Source of the DNA: Dendrolimus kikuchii
Taxonomy: Eukaryota; Arthropoda; Insecta; Lepidoptera; Lasiocampidae
DNA: 64,000 nt
Direction of reading: 5' to 3'
NCBI GenBank assembly: GCA_019925095.2
Contig: CM034411.1
Span: 5,309,501-5,373,500 of the forward strand
Shown: positions 46,018-58,900 of the stretch, in pieces
Numbering within the stretch: the stretch's first letter is position 1
Layout of the letters: each line of letters starts with the position of its first letter
Translations under genes and position numbers: made by a program
Notes under the pieces: generated by a model
The model's database searches: none
The model's input: the letters and a program-made list of their open reading frames with translations, nothing else
What the model was told of the DNA's origin: nothing

Positions 46018-49000
46018 ATGCCTAGAAAAGCAAACCTAAAATGTTATTTTAAGTGTGTCATCGACGGTAAGTTATTTATAAATTTGTTACAAACTATGAA
46101 TTTATGTATTTCAATATCGAAGCTGACATAATAAGTATGACATTTTTATACTTAACCTATAATAGTCATGAAATAGATGTTACATTTTTATGCATTTATA
46201 TCGAGTTAGTTTTCTACAAATGTTTAATTTTATGCTTAAGTATACTTAATTGTATTTCAGGGCCGTTACATACTTTTCCAAAACCACAATATGATAATGT
46301 GGAAAGATTCAAGAGTTGGAAAGAGGTTTTAAGACAAGATACGAAAGAATTAGGTGATAATTATATATATAACCAAGTAAGACTCTGCTACAGACATTTT
46401 GAGGATTTCTATCGCTGCCCTGGTAGTTGTAGAGTAACGCGAAATGCTATTCCTACCTTGAACCTCTGTAAGTACTTGAATATTTTTCAAAAAATTTTGT
46501 TCTACCAGTTTCAATAGTTTAAGCAAATTGGGTAAGAGTGTGACATGGAAGGGTTCCAAAGACTTGATTAACATGTATGCAGTTGTGCAATTTCAAAACC
46601 TAGCAACTGAAAATGCTTTTTAAATGAATATTTGTGTGTCCATTGCCTTAGATTTATTGTTATATTACACTTGCCAAAACCAATTTTCAATTACTTTTAG
46701 TCTGACATTTATGTGATTTAAGCTTTCATTATTAAGCCAACAGTCGCAAGCAGACTTATCTCAGGAGGAGTATACAAAGTGCAACATAACCTTTTCTGTA
46801 AATAGTTATTGCTTATTCGGCTTTTAAAATAACATGATGTATGATACATCTGTTCTATTAGATGTATCATTTGTCAATGTTATATGTTACCACGTTTTTA
46901 TAGTAAATGAAGACAAAGGTTACCTTTATGTCTATTTTAATGCTATTATAAAAAGAACATTAATTTACATATTTCTATTTTTTGGGTTAATAATTAAAAA
47001 TATAAAAAAACATTGAGATGTTTATCATTATAAAAGAATCAAAAAGAAAAGTATGTATTTTGTTTTATAAAAGAATGCTTTTTTGTACTGCTTAAAAAAA
47101 ACTAATTAAAGATATACATAGGTTGCAATATTAAAATCAAATCTTATAATATACATTTGATATATATATTTTCTGAAAAGCATTTTCTGTTTAAAAATAA
47201 TTACTTTCAAAATCATAAAAATAGAGAGAATGTTGAAAGAACATTGGTTGTGAACAATTCAGGTCAGGTATATTTTTTATATCTATTAAGCCAATACTAG
47301 ACAGTCATTTCTGCCTTTTAATTTGAATGAATCAACCAAAGTGATCTATATAAACATAAACTTGAACCATTCCATACAATTGCATACTGCCCATGCCTTT
47401 CAGTTCTGTGCCTTTCAACTACATTAATTCAATTTGGTTGATCCTTTTAATACAGCTGTACCTACCCTTTTTCTTATAAGGGCCACATAGATGTATTAGA
47501 TAAGGTGCTGCGGGTCATAATATTCATTCATTTCGGTGATTTCTTATTGAAGAGTATAGCAAAGGGGTTTGCAGCCCATCTGATAGAAAGTGGTTACCAT
47601 TATCTATGGACTTTTGCGCAACACTGGAGACGTTATTACCAATGTCATTGTACAACTATTAATATGTCAGACCGGCCCATGGGCTGTGGGTTGAGTTTCA
47701 CTGTTTTAATATCAGCACTAACAATAGATACTTTATTAACTGTTGTACTAAAAAACAGTGGTAGCTTAATAGTTATGCACTCGCCCTAAAACATAAAGGA
47801 TGTAGGTTTGAATCCTGACTAGAAAAAGTATACACCTCTTTTATTAGAGTACAGCAAACACAAATACAAAAAAGTGACGACAGCCCACCTGATGGATGGT
47901 GGTGACAATCTAAAAATATTTCTAGATGTTCTCTTTGTGTTTTTGGGTTACTTTTTTATATTTTCAGTCTATAATGGGGATTGTTCAAAAAAAATTACCC
48001 TCTGACTTTATATTTTTATTATGTAAAATAGGGTATTTTAAGATACTAATTTGAATATTTTTGTGTTTTAAGAGTTAGTTTTTTTTTAATTCGATTTTTA
48101 AACAAATTATCCGATGACGTCATTGGGGACAACTTTACATTAATTCCTTTGCCTATAAAAAGAAAATAATCATATTAATCTGTGCTACTATTTAAATGTT
48201 ACTGTCATTATTCATTATGACACATCGTAATCATTTTAGTGTGGCCAGCTTAGCAATTTTATCGGTAGATTTATTTTATATAATTTGGTGTTCAACATTT
48301 ATTATTTTCTAAAGTTACCGTTAAGTTATTTAAAGTGACCTTTAGTGAAAAATCAATATAGTATAACTTAAACTGAATAATGTCCAGTTAGACTGAATAC
48401 CATTAATTGATAATCAGGCATAAATTACCTATTAGACACCATTGCGATGTCATTACTTTTCTTAATTTGTAATAAAGTATTCTTTCGGCGATTACAACAG
48501 ATAAAGCTCTTTCGACCACTAAAATACTTTGATTTGGTATCACATTTGGGTTATCATATTTAATGTCTGATACCTAGACATAGTCTCATTATCCAATGAT
48601 GTTGTCAATCCAGTTAAAATAAAAAGGTTGTATTGTCACTTTCAATGGAGGGGGGGGGGGGGGAGTATTATTAGTCAGACCTTTAAAAAAATATCAGTCG
48701 TTAGGACTGCACTTCAGAGATAAAAACTTGGTATCTGAGCGTGACGGTCGTGCGAATTCAGTGAAGTTTTCAATTTAAAAATCATGGCGATGTTCGATAA
48801 GGTCTTTTTTAAGTCAATATGTTGGGAGTTACTTTCCTACACACACGTGTGTACCAACAAGAATTACAAATTTTAGTAATTTCACTATTAGCAACCTGGC
48901 AACATTGGGTATTTAGGCTTTAGATCGGCGGTTAATGCAGCATTTCTAAATTCTAATATTATTCATTACAATTAATTTCGTCCTTAGAAAAATCTTCTAA

Positions 49001-49986
49001 AGTGATCCGACAAAAAAGTGAAATGTTTTATTAATGAAAATATATTAAATACTTTCTCTTTCTAAACATGGCCGGATCTTCAAATAGGAGTGTTAATTTT
49101 GTAAAGGCTGATACGCTAAACCTACCTAACATGTAATGTTATTAGAGTACACAGCTATACTCGTAGTACATATTGGAGAAATAAGAGGAGCTAAAATCCT
49201 GATGTAAGTAGTTTTGTGAAGGTTTCTAAATTCAACATGTTCGTCCATAGATCTTCCTTCCTTCTTTCCTTTTATAACCTGTGTAGTATATTACTATTCC
49301 TGTCTGTAAATTTCATCCATATAAGAAATCAGTAATGTTAATTATTAGTTAATATATGATTGATGTAAGTATTTGTGACTTTGTGTTGAAGTCAAAATTC
49401 ATCTAAAATGTGCACCTATTTATAGAAAAATAGCTACATGTTTCACTTGTTCATTAGAAACTGATTAAAATAATATTAATTACTTATTTGATAATTTGGT
49501 ACAATCAATAAATCAGCAACCTATATTACTTTCTTAATAATCTATAATACAAGTAAAGTATCTCATATAAATACATACAAATAAAGGAACAGACATTGCA
49601 CCACTGCCCTGGCGGTTAGATAGTGTGTTTGATTGCTAATGTATGTTATGGATCTGATCTTATACAGCAAATTACCGGAAAATATGAAACTCTCCAGTAG
49701 TTTAAATATAAAAATGATTATTCACTTGAAGGATTTCTGGAATAAAACAAATGATTAATCAAGCACATCTATTTCTTGAAGGAGCGCATTTCATGGAATA
49801 TGAAGATTGGGCCGTGACAAATACCTTAATGATTGTAAATCTCTTAATAATATGATTTTGATGTGTAACATAGTTACTAATATGAAATATTATGAGTTAA
49901 ATAAGGACTATGCGAGTAATTAAATAGACACTTTATATCTTTTTTTTTCAGGTTCAGAAAAAATTAGCAACAACTTTCCTGCATAA
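46018..49986 (+). CDS. THAP-domain protein, tandem duplicate, with candidate terminal exon (module 8)
   Basis: Exon 1 is 46018-46066 and exon 2 is 46261-46467, in phase 1. The finger has C9-x3-C13, LHTFPKPQ, SWKEVLR, VRLCYRHF and NAIPTLNL. It shares about three quarters of its residues with module 7. A candidate last exon, 49952-49986, follows a strong polypyrimidine acceptor (ttttttttcag). It is in phase and adds CSEKISNNFPA before TAA, giving a protein of about 96 residues that is almost only a finger. AATAAA at 50163-50168 would end the transcript. The two finger exons are secure and the third is a proposal. Such a short protein might compete for binding sites with longer THAP factors, but that is inference. 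Confidence 0.72.
46468..47550. other. Intron of module 8, duplicated and unique parts
   Basis: Bases 46545-46690 match the module 7 downstream region. The ORF at 46834-47016 shows no domain. Nothing else seen. Confidence 0.4.
47555..47650 (+). repeat. Decayed 'gcccatctgatagaaag' repeat
   Basis: The text 'gcagcccatctgatagaaag', then 'ggttaccattatctatggac' is a diverged piece of the family at 9095-9350. Confidence 0.45.
47735..47845 (+). mobile_element. tRNA-derived SINE head, plus strand
   Basis: An A-box-like stretch (ggtagcttaatagttatgca) and a B-box-like stretch (gtaggtttgaatcctgact) are at tRNA-like spacing. The body is short and decayed. Confidence 0.5.
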
Positions 49987-51367
49987 GCAAGGGTTATACT
50001 TGATCATAGAATTTTATGACTTATCCATTGCAGTTTACATGAAAACTTTATGTATAGAGAAAACCAAATGCTAGCCTGCAGAAAAAAGAAAAAGATAAAA
50101 CTGAACATTTCTGAAAAGATTATATAATATGTCCTAAATTATTATTAATAAGTGTTTAATTAAATAAACAAGTTTAACTGCTAAAAGTTATTTATTATTT
50201 CATCTTGCAAAATAATAAGTCAAAAGATATATTTTATTAATCAATTCATATAAATATATGGCACATACAAATTTATAACTCACAATAGTTTGCTTTCAGT
50301 ATAGAAACCATCTTATTCTTATAACTCGTAATGTGAACTCTTAAGACATCATGCAAAGTAAAGCTAAAATATTTTTGGAGGAATGTTAAATATTCATATA
50401 TTGTTTACATGAATTATAACTAATAACATCTAGATTTATGTATATATAAAAATAAGTTATTTAAAATAGCCATCCTTGTTTTCAACTAATTAAGCTTTAA
50501 AGATATAGGCCATTCTTCTATAGTAGTACTAATCTTTTCAATCAGTTTCCATTTATTGATTTGGGTTCGCTTGAGATAAATTCAGGTTCTGGTGAACTTT
50601 TTGTATGCCATTAGCTCCAATGCAGTTCATAAAGAATACTCAAAAGAATTCAAGTCAGAACTCGACGAAGGCCAACCTATGCTCTGAACAAAGTCTGACA
50701 AATTGGCTTGCAACCAATGTTGGATTGAATTAGCTTCATGGGAGGGTACAGAGCGTTGTTGGAAAATCCACTGCTATCCAGCGAATAAAGTATCACTTAA
50801 TGCTTAAATCATTACTTCCAATATGTGATTTTGGACGTCCTTCTAACTTCTAGCGCAAGGTGTATTGTTTTGCCAGTTAAATTTTCTTCCACCGTGATGA
50901 TCTTCTCATCAGTAAACAGGTTATTTTTTGGATCGTAGCTCTTGAAAAGATTTCGACATCGTTCCAATCGCCATTTACGAAGACGCTCGTTTATATAATG
51001 CACTTTTCTTTGACTTTTAGTTAGAGACCATATGTAAGTATTCTCTTTACAGATATTTAAGAAATATTGGTCTGAAGAGAAAATGTTTGTTTATGTTGAT
51101 GTTGTATGACATAACAATGACATAAAAAGGAAAATGTCGGTCCTTTTGTATTTTGAAACTGAATGGCTACGGTATTGATATGCATTTCACCAGACGTATA
51201 TGACGTCATAGGATTTAGTAAGGTCAAATAAAGGTCAAACGAATTTCTTTCAAAATACAAGGGGATTGTACGTTTTTTGGAATTTTAACTAGACAGAAAT
51301 GATTAGGAACACTTCCTCGAAATGGTTTTTCAAAAAGCTAAATTGAAAAAAAGTGAACAATCCCCAT
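47973..51367. mobile_element. Degenerate mariner-like element or span between its inverted ends
   Basis: The left end aatggggattgttca (47973-47987) is matched by tgaacaatccccatt (51354-51367). Inside both ends lie T-rich text and a 'tgacgtcat' word. A mariner transposase relic sits near the right end (50540-51003). At 3.4 kb the span is longer than a mariner, so other insertions or unrelated pairing are possible. A run of 14 G lies at about 48649-48662. The candidate terminal exon of module 8 lies inside this span. Confidence 0.45.
50540..51003 (-). pseudogene. Mariner-like transposase relic
   Basis: The minus frame from 51003 encodes LERCRNLFKSYDPKNNLFTD, then EKIITVEEN: the first catalytic D region (LFTDEK) of mariner-type transposases. 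After a frameshift, IQHWLQANLSDFVQSIGWP and SSSSDLNSFEYSL follow with an in-frame stop. This corresponds to the WPxxSPDLNPLDY region, where the acidic residue is expected. Several stops and shifts make it inactive. Confidence 0.75.
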
Positions 51368-51409
51368 TCACAATATTACCTCAACACTAGTAAGATTGTT
51401 TAATAAATA

Positions 51410-51810
51410 CTATTCCTCAAAAAATACTGTTTTCATTTAATTTTATAACATGTTTACAGTTTTTTCAGACTATATTAACTAAATAAGCCAATTCCATATT
51501 TTGGTACAATGTCTTCATGTAAAATTAAATACCATAAAACAAAAACCATTATTATATCAACCAATTTATTTCAGTTGCTTCATTTTCAGTATACTTTCTT
51601 TTAGGATGAGGATATTACAGATTTTACATACCTGAGGATTAATAATAAATTATAAAATAAAAATAATATTTTAGTTCAATAAATATGATTCCACAAAAAA
51701 CAAGGTTTTTATTTAATTCTACAATAACATTTTTTTACAGTTCTTTTTTCAGAACCTTCAATTGTATTAACAATATAATCCAATTCCATGTTTTGTCATT
51801 GAGTTATAAC
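51410..51810. repeat. Diverged tandem duplication, about 270-bp spacing
   Basis: The block order 'tttaattttataacatg', 'ttacagttttttcaga', 'ttccatattttggtaca' recurs as 'tttaattctacaataac', 'ttacagttcttttttcag', 'ttccatgttttgtcattg'. Non-coding. Confidence 0.5.
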
Positions 51811-54366
51811 ATGTCTTATATGATCGAAGTGTTTTGTTATAAAATGTAAATTGGATACCAGGGAACAAAGAACATATAATTGATTACTTTTAAGCTTAAA
51901 AAACAAAATTTGTATTAATTTTAATACTGTACTTTAGAAAAATTAACCTTTGACAAATACCTGTGGCATGATCTTGAAAGCTCAGTGAAAAATCAAGTTT
52001 AGTTAAATTTAAAATGACTAGATTGTCCAAATTTTTATTTTAATATGTCTGAAACCAGCTATTAATAAGGCGAATATTATAAATTATATGTATTTGAATT
52101 AATTTGTAACATGATAGACCTGGTTCATAAAAATATATTTTACCTAGGTCATGTGTCAATAATGTATGATAAAAATGAAATTTCAACTAATAATGGCAAC
52201 CTTAACTTGGACAGTGTTGTCACCTAAGTGATATTGTCACTAGATCTAGTGAATTTTTGATGAGATATAATTTAAATATAGGTAAATATTCAAGTGTAAT
52301 TAGACTTGAACGGCCGTGAAATCAATGTAAAGTATAGTTTTTTTCTATATCCATATAATGTTTGGCGAAATTTTTAATTCTCTCAAAGTAATGGTTAAAT
52401 AATAACGCATGTACTTAGTGTACTTACATTCTAACAATTAAAATAAGTACGTAATGGAAATAATACATACATGTCAAAGGATTATGAATGAATGCAATGT
52501 AGATAGTAAATATAATATATAATTAAAGTGATACGAGACCATCAACGCTTATAAGGTATAAATTTATCCACCATGCTCTTTTCACTATCGGGCTATTCTT
52601 AAATTGAATAGAATATACCGTGACGATGTCTAGCGATAGGATGGGATGGTTTGGGCATCCTCGAAGGTGGGTCGACCTTTAATGTGGGATACGACGTCCT
52701 TCGACATATTGGCTGCTTCTCACTTTTCTCATATGCCCGTGGCAGTTGGAGTAGCAACCAAACCTTAAAAAAACCTGAAACGCTGGGAATGTGCATCTAT
52801 TTACAATGGAACCATGTTTTTGGTTATCGGCGTTATAACTCTATGGCTGTGGAGTCCCAAACTTATCAACTTTATCCAGCCCTATCAACATTGTTAATTT
52901 GAGGTCTGGGCTGGCCGATATTTAGTGTTATTCGCGTTGCCATTCCGCGAGAAAAATAAAGAATTTATTCGAAACCATCCACATAGTGTGTTTGGGAACT
53001 TTCCCATCAGATTGTGATTTAGTTAGGACTCGTATTTTATATGTGACTTTCTTTATATTCATTTATTTATATTAAGCCGTATAAATATAATTTGTTTTAC
53101 ACACATATACAGTATGCATAAATAGTTTCAAATGTATTCAACTTATTTGTTAAACATATTCACTTAAAAGACCTAATATAAATAAATTTTAAAGTGATAT
53201 CGTCAAACTTCACCAGTTTAGAAGTAAAAACTTCTATGGGCACGTTGGGTACTTATTTATGGGGAAAAAAGCACTAGATTCGCGTGATCGTCACACATGA
53301 CCATCACGCTAAGATACAAAGTTTACACTAATTGATAGCGAATTTAAAAAAAACGGGATTCTTATCCCGGGAATCCCGCGCATAAAAACTAGCTTATTGT
53401 GACACAATTTGTCACTATGATTTAATTTCGATACAATGTCACTAGAACAATAATTTTAGTTTTTTTTTACCATATGTTTCTGTACTTTAAATTCCAGTAA
53501 TCCCGGATGTTTTCTGAAAATTAATGACACGGCAAAATTAGCATGAACATTAGCTGACTGGCTTTGTTACTTGTATTTTACGAATTCGTTTCTTACTACA
53601 CAACGATAGTGTATGTCATGAATCTGACACTTCCCGGGTTTCTTAACTTCGAAACCACGTGATTTTAAGACTTGATTCATGTAACAGTTTCTATATTTAA
53701 TGTGTCTTGCAGTCCTAGACTGACAGTTTTGTTTTTTTAACAAAAATAGCTGTGAACAGTATCCAAGTAGAAGATTTTGATTTAAGGGCCATGGCTATTC
53801 TATTAAATATCTAGTAACGATGGATATTACAGCTACTATATATGGATGACTGCCGTGAAATTATTTCATTTTGTCACTGCTATTTCACCGGTGATAAATC
53901 GCCTGATATTTTAGAAGTGACGATAAAATTACAGTACCGCGACGACTAGAACTGTAAGTAAAACTGAAATGAAGTTCTCTCAACGTTACTTTACGGCTTT
54001 GTAAATAACTTGAGCAAATTAATTCCCACGTTTTAGATAATTTTTAATTTTACTGAAAGAGTTTGTCCTTTCGCCTACATACTTTAGCTATTTTGTATTA
54101 TATGGCACTAACGGTTTGTCTGAGGTGAAATTTAGCCATCGGTTCCTATTCTTGTACCTGGAGTGAAAAAGTGATTTATTTTATAGCATCCTTATTCAAC
54201 CGGTGATCAGTGAAGTGTGCCATCACTGATATCTAGCGACTTGATCAATTTGCTAGGTGGCAACATTGACTAATAATTTTTTCATAAGAATAAGATGTCA
54301 AAACTTTTTAATTTTTTACTGTTTTCGTGAAGATGAATAATCTTTCGTGATAGGTATTTTACAGCA
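51811..54366. other. Intergenic, upstream of the ZZ-domain gene
   Basis: Bases 53630-53705 match the repeat at 10618-10700. A mixed block at 52600-52760 has no recognised identity, and the ORFs on both of its strands lack domains. No exon was found. Confidence 0.35.
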
Positions 54367-55868
54367 ATGCCACAAAGATCCAGATGTGTTTTTGAATGTA
54401 ATCAATTCAGTAAGTATTTATATTATTATTGGTTTAAAGCTCTGATTTGGAATGGTACCTATTAGCCATTGCAGTACCTAAGACAAAGTGTTCAAACACG
54501 TTGACTCGCGCGAGCGTTGGCGGCCGCGCTCACGAAATAACAAACATAGGCGTAATATCCAAGTGTTCACGTTACGAAATTCACGCGCGGTCTAAGTAGC
54601 GGGCAAGCTAGCGACTGCCGCTCGCGGCAAAATCAAACACATGAGTTGTATGCGTGTGTTCACGTCGAACTACCGGCGAAGCGCGCGATTCACTCGCGAC
54701 GTCAGGTAAGTTCAACCAGTATGAACGACAGAGTACTTTATATATACGGGTATAGAGTCAACAATCATAATATATATATTAACGCATTTTATCGGTATAC
54801 GACACAATACAACGGCAAAAACCGTCCAGTGCGTCCAGTATTATTTTGATTTTTATATTAGACTGGAAATTGTGGGAGTTAACAATTTAACTCCTGCAAT
54901 TCCCAAAAGCTTTTTCAAAAAATGTTTGTAGTAAGTAAATAAAACAACAATTTAGCGGTAGCGTGATTTATTATGTTTCCTTTTATTAGAATATTCAAAG
55001 GCATACATTTTCATAACATCATTTGTATTCACATTTAATCTGGTGCCGTTAGGATGATTTACTTACGAGTTTTACCGCATCTGGGCACACAACAACCTCT
55101 TTTAGAAGAAGCCACAATCCAAGTTAACAGAGAACAAATCGTTAGGCAAATCGGTATTCAGGGTACGTGCGTAAGTCCAACGTGATGAATGATTTATTTG
55201 CTTAAATCTAGATCCAGTTTTTAAGGTTCCATCACCACTTTGATAGAAACGGTATTATCAAAATGTAGTCCTGTCCATACGGGGTATGTTTTTATGAAAT
55301 TACTAAGTGAACAGCATTTAGTTTATTTCATCTTATCTTGATATATAAAAATGAATGTCTGTCTGTATGTCCTTTATAGAATCGTAAACTATACATCCGA
55401 TTTTGATGAAATTTTGTGTGCGTTTGAGTGGGTCTCGGGATAGTTTATAGCCACAATTGGAACCGGCGCTGAGATCGGGTTCTAGAATCCTCCTAATCAC
55501 CTGGACTGCTTTTGGTGATTTTGTTTTTGTGTGTTAGAGTAGGTTCTCGGATGGTTTAGATTCACAGTTAGAACTGGTAGGTGGTGCTGAGATCGGGTTC
55601 TAGAATCCATTATGGTGTTTTTGTTTTTATGTCACGGAACAAAGTCTTTTAGGAATTATATCTTAATATATATAAATCTCGTGTCACAATGTTTGTCCTC
55701 AATGGACTCCTAAACTACTTGACCGATTTTAATCAAATTTGCACACCGTGTGCAGTTTGATCCGACTTGAAAGATAGGATAGCTTAAATTTGGACCCGGT
55801 AGGTGGCGCTGGAATCGGGTTCTTAATTTTATTTCTTCAGGGCAGAACAACGTCTGCCGGGACAGCTA

Positions 55869-55936
<68 letters not shown>

Positions 55937-58900
55937 AAAAAGTCAATTTTATGACTTTGCAAGAAGTAATCTCTTTAACTACTGAACCAATTTTGAAAAT
56001 TCTTTCACCAGTTGAAGACTACAATTCCGCTTGGAGTCGGTCTCTTTTTTGTTAGAAAATATAGTCTAGCAGCTCATAGTTTATGTTTATATATCGGATG
56101 GTTTTCTTTCCAGGTGCCAGTTATGGATAGCCTTACAGAGATAATATCTGGCAGTGCAAGACATGTAATTAGGTTCATACGTATTTAAATAAATAAATGG
56201 TCACATAATAATCATATTTATTTTATTTTCCTTTTTTTTAACCCTTACACATCTGCGACTGATAGCGTAAGCAGGGGCGGTGGTGTTGTCCGACATCAAA
56301 CGCGTTTTCCAACTGGTAAATCGTTCAACTGTGACAAAGTGTTATCAATCCTGTTTGCTTTACGCTAGTCTCTATTGTTGCAGGTCAGTACGATGGTGTT
56401 GAAAGAACGGATGCGCCCAAAAACCAAACTGATAAAGACGTCCCTGGTCCGAATAAGCCTCCAGGTAAGCACTAAATGATTATTCAAAATCAATATACTG
56501 TTACGAAAGGAAAATATCTAATTTTACAGGAGACAAAAAAAAGCAATAGTGTTTGATTCTTGTCACTTTGTTATTAAAATCACCCTATTCTTGATTAAAC
56601 GATATTAGACTTAAGAGACGCTCAAGATCGACCTTCACCCACCTGATAACCAGATAAGACACAATTTTTATTCAAATTATATTGATTTGTAAACACGCCT
56701 ATGATAGCTTGCCAATCGGAACGTCTTCATGGTTATTTATGCTGTTTTTTACGTTCTTTTATTTTTGGTTTCGTACCATACTAGGTCCATTCAATGGGGA
56801 GAGGTGGAATTCGATGGTGGCGCAATCTGAATATGGCACATTTTTACTGGTCTATTGTCATTTCTATAGTATTCTTTTTCCATGCCTGTACTATGTTTAT
56901 AAAAAGACTATGTTTTTCTTTTTCAGAACCAAATCTCTCAAATAAAACTAATGTTGCAAGTAAAACCGATACAAGCACTGCGAAAATATATGGTGACTTA
57001 AAAGCAGATGATGACAATTTAGGTAAATTGATTTTTCAATTCACTGCATTATGTATATAGAATATTAGTGACACGTTGTTTATGACAACGTAGGTATTTG
57101 CTCGTGAATTGAAACACGCGACTACAGCGCCATCTATTTTTCTAATCCGTCTATTCTAAGATACCGATGTCATTTATCGATATATAAATATCCTAAGTTA
57201 CGCCCCGGAGATATGAGCAAGCCGTAAATTTCATTTAAATCCATTCAGTTAGTTTTCACGTGATTGCACAGACATACAAAATTTCTGAAAATTGTGTTTT
57301 CGGTATTTGCTGGTCCAAATTAGTCCCCTGATTTTTTTCACGTTTATAAATGCATTGTACAAACTCGAACCATGTACAGATTTATTACAGTAGAGATAGA
57401 TTATAAAAGTGTGAAATATGATGTGGAAAATTATGATTTATTTTTTAAATCTGATACGTCATTATTTTCAGATAGTGTTGACAATGAAGGCTTCAATGCA
57501 TGTTTTGATTTTACAATAGAAGATGTGCCACCGGAACCACCCAAGGAATTCTCATGGCAGGAAACAAAAGCAACTGTGGACCTCGCAGGTGGTTAATATT
57601 TTTATCGGTACATACATATTTTCCCCTCATTATATATTTTGTTTCAAGAGAAGAGATATGTACTAGTGTGAGGGAAAACATTGTGCTGAACGCACATCAA
57701 GGTAACCAATGTGTGAAACCCTCCCATCTTCGGGCAAGTGTGGTGGATATATTACCCAGTCTTCTTAAAAAATATGGAGGCCAAAGCCCAGCAATGGGAC
57801 ATTACGGGTTTTTTTTTGTTCATATATTTTTAAAATTAATAAATATATTTCAGATGATGGTGATGATATACAAGACGATTTGTCCTTGTATTGTAGTGAT
57901 GATGAAGAGAAACCACCAGTTTACGGTGAGTAACCCAATGACTTTACTGTGGGGGATATTCAGGCCGCTTTCTTATTTGTCAGTGCAGCAGCGGCGGCAA
58001 ATATTTTTATTACACACATACATATTATCACGCCTGTTGATATGGATGTGTGGTGTTACAAGAATGGATAAGGTGAGAAATGAGTAAATAGGGGGATCTT
58101 TGAAAGTTGCACCCATGACTGAAAAATTGAGAGGAAGAAGACTAAGGTCGTATGGGCATATAAAGAGGAGGGCTGAAAGTGACGTGACAAAAAGAATGTT
58201 AAACTACAAGATGGATGGGTACAGATGTAAAGGTAGACCAAAAAAAGATGGATGGATTGTGTGAAGGATGATATGATGACGGAGTGACGCTCTCGGACCG
58301 CGTTCGTAATACCGAAGTAAGAAAGAGAGTTGGTCTGAAAGAGAGTGTCGGGGTGAAGGTAAGGAAAGGAATGCTCCGGTGGTTCGGGCATGTGGAAAGA
58401 ATGACTGAACAGATATACAATGCAAAAGTGGATGGATGCAGAAGTCCTGGAAGGCCACGATACACCTTCCATGATCAAATTGATCGTGTACTAGCGGAGG
58501 GTGATGTCAGGAGCCTTAAGAACAGACGAGCGTGCATGACAAGAGTTATGAATGTCAAAGAAGCAAGTGAGGTGTGTAAAAATAAGCCTAAGTGGCGCTC
58601 TGTTGTTCGTGCCTACCCCGCAAGGGAACTGGCGTGAAGTTATGTATGTATGTATGATATGATGATTTGTGGTGTGACAGAAGATGTTAGAATAGAGGGG
58701 TGTGGAGGGAAAAGAGGAAAAGACACATTGTGCCGACCCCAATTAGTTGGGATATGGTGAAAGAAAAGAGAGACATATTATCACGCCTGTTTCCCATAGA
58801 GGTAGGCAGAAACGATGAATTTCCACTTGCTATAATCTTGAAACACATCTTGCTTCGTCTTCATTAATATGTCTCTTCATACTGTTGCGAACCGATTACC

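Noticed and set aside
52599..52902. Overlapping ORFs on both strands near 52.7 kb
   Set aside because: No domain, no splice context and a mixed composition; treated as chance or repeat-derived.
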